Part shown: one piece after another, positions 14,732-15,582 of the stretch
Layout: every line of letters begins with the position of its first letter
How positions within the stretch are numbered: the stretch's first letter is position 1
Source of the DNA: Granulosicoccus sp964352535
Lineage (GTDB): Bacteria; Pseudomonadota; Gammaproteobacteria; Granulosicoccales; Granulosicoccaceae
Reading direction: 5' to 3'
Length of the DNA: 15,582 bases
NCBI GenBank assembly: GCA_964352535.1
Contig: CAYGSW010000135.1
Span: 1 to 15,582 of the forward strand
Made by a program: the position numbers and the translations under genes
The notes under the pieces: generated by a model
What the model was told of the DNA's origin: nothing
Seen by the model: the letters and a program-made list of their open reading frames with translations, nothing else
Database searches by the model: none

Positions 14732-15582
14732 TTAATGAGCAAATGAAAACAACTCAGGATCCCGTTTACGCCAAAAGTCTATTACTTTGCACGACAAAGT
14801 GATACCGTCTTTCATCAGTTGATGACCACGAGCTGTTGTTGGCTGCCAACAGGCAGCGCCACAGGTAGTTCTTGAAAACCTCTGCAACAGCGCTCCTCCC
14901 ATCTGATGCTTCAAGTCTTCTTCTTGCTGTGGAACAGGAGATACTTTATTGAATTCATCCAAATAGACTTTAAACACAGCGTCAAAGTGAAAAAGCGGAA
15001 TCATATAAAGCAAAGAATCCACAAGGTTGTAAGCGGATGGCCCTAAAACAGGACTTGACCAATCCAGAAGAACCGGCTCGGTTTTATTTTCAAAAAGAAT
15101 GTTGTCCAAATGAAAGTCATCATGGAACAGTGTTGCTGGAGCAGTAACCAAACGTCCGTTTGCCACTTTGGGTGCCATTTCTATTTTGCTCAAGAGATGG
15201 CGTGAAAAACCAGTGAGGTGTTTATCAAATCTCTTCACACATTCTATTTTTCGTGAAATTAACCAGTCACGTGTCTGATTCCATTGGGATGCCTCAGGCA
15301 ACCACGACGAGTCAGAGTGCGCGACAGGATGCTTAAACCATGTGCCATGTAATCGGGCCAGCATCCGAGCAATGGTCGTTGCACGATTCAAATCCAGCGG
15401 AGCAAGGTTAGCTCCCTGTACGGCACCGGTAAGATCTTCCAGAACCAATACGGCCTTTTGGCTCTTTTCGTTGATGGCGCTGTAATGACAATGAGGTATG
15501 CGTATACCGATATCACTAAGGGACCTGTAAAACAGTATCTCCCGGCTAGCTGCCTTGCTGTCTGTGGACCAAAGCTTGACCA
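14732..15582 (-). CDS. APH/choline-kinase-like phosphotransferase, 5' end missing
   Basis: The reading frame is open from its stop at 14732 to the right edge of the window, giving about 282 visible residues; the start lies outside. The visible N-terminal end (REILFYRSL, then IRIPHCHY, then AVLVLEDL) matches the N-lobe of small-molecule kinases of the APH / ecdysteroid-kinase-like group. The catalytic loop is HDDFHLDN, the counterpart of HGDxHxxN with Gly replaced by Asp, and the metal-binding motif is LLDWSSPVLGPSAYNL. These should phosphorylate a hydroxyl of a small molecule with ATP. No aminoglycoside resistance should be assumed: the family is broad and the substrate is unknown. Only 50 bases separate it from the convergent regulator gene. 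An internal TTG at 15448 is not the start, since homologous sequence continues upstream. Confidence 0.8.
   Translation of the reverse strand, partial: VKLWSTDSKAASREILFYRSLSDIGIRIPHCHYSAINEKSQKAVLVLEDLTGAVQGANLAPLDLNRATTIARMLARLHGTWFKHPVAHSDSSWLPEASQWNQTRDWLISRKIECVKRFDKHLTGFSRHLLSKIEMAPKVANGRLVTAPATLFHDDFHLDNILFENKTEPVLLDWSSPVLGPSAYNLVDSLLYMIPLFHFDAVFKVYLDEFNKVSPVPQQEEDLKHQMGGALLQRFSRTTCGAACWQPTTARGHQLMKDGITLSCKVIDFWRKRDPELFSFAH

Noticed and set aside
1..15582. CRISPR arrays, tRNA or rRNA genes, transposases, toxin-antitoxin or defence genes
   Set aside because: No regular repeat-spacer pattern, cloverleaf, ribosomal RNA sequence or protein of these families was seen on either strand.

Overview
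The window looks like chromosomal DNA of a gammaproteobacterium, probably marine or otherwise environmental. The evidence is a two-gene fadBA fatty-oxidation operon whose catalytic residues fall at the Escherichia coli positions (FadB) or shifted by four (FadA), a Pseudomonas-type mannitol ABC operon, and moderate GC. A Granulosicoccus-like organism is a guess from impression only. I see no rRNA, tRNA, CRISPR array, complete insertion sequence or phage gene. Most of the content belongs to known families, and I found no clearly new multigene system.

Layout. (1) 125-787 (+): a histidine phosphatase, convergent with the next block. (2) 861-6297 (-): a beta-oxidation block. An acyl-CoA dehydrogenase of about 600 residues (4498-6297) lies upstream of fadB-fadA (4210 down to 861), which are translationally coupled by a 4-base ATGA overlap. 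The 287-base gap between the dehydrogenase and fadB holds a perfect 11-bp hairpin and one copy of a 19-base sequence whose inverted partner lies at the left edge of the window. (3) 6583-7626 (-): an AraC-type regulator with an arabinose-binding-like N-terminal region. The gap between it and the acyl-CoA dehydrogenase contains a 17-base direct repeat with a 21-bp period that abuts a candidate -35 box, the expected geometry of an AraC-family activator site. (4) 7927-13717 (+): a mannitol/sorbitol operon with binding protein, two permeases, ATPase and long-chain mannitol 2-dehydrogenase. An 11-bp hairpin separates the binding-protein gene from the permeases. (5) 13770-14681 (+): a second AraC-family protein, with a cupin-like N terminus, probably the mannitol regulator. 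(6) 14732-15582 (-): an APH/choline-kinase-like phosphotransferase, cut by the right edge of the window.

How the genes work together. The acyl-CoA dehydrogenase makes enoyl-CoA, FadB hydrates and oxidises it, and FadA cleaves the ketoacyl-CoA, so three of the core beta-oxidation enzymes are encoded here, possibly under the adjacent AraC regulator. In the polyol block, the ABC system imports mannitol or a related hexitol and the dehydrogenase oxidises it to a ketose (mannitol to fructose). No ketose kinase is present in the window, so the next step must be encoded elsewhere. The most checkable regulatory observations are the 21-bp-phased repeat at 6362-6399, the hairpin at 9256-9281 and the inverted 19-base pair at 26-44 and 4304-4322.
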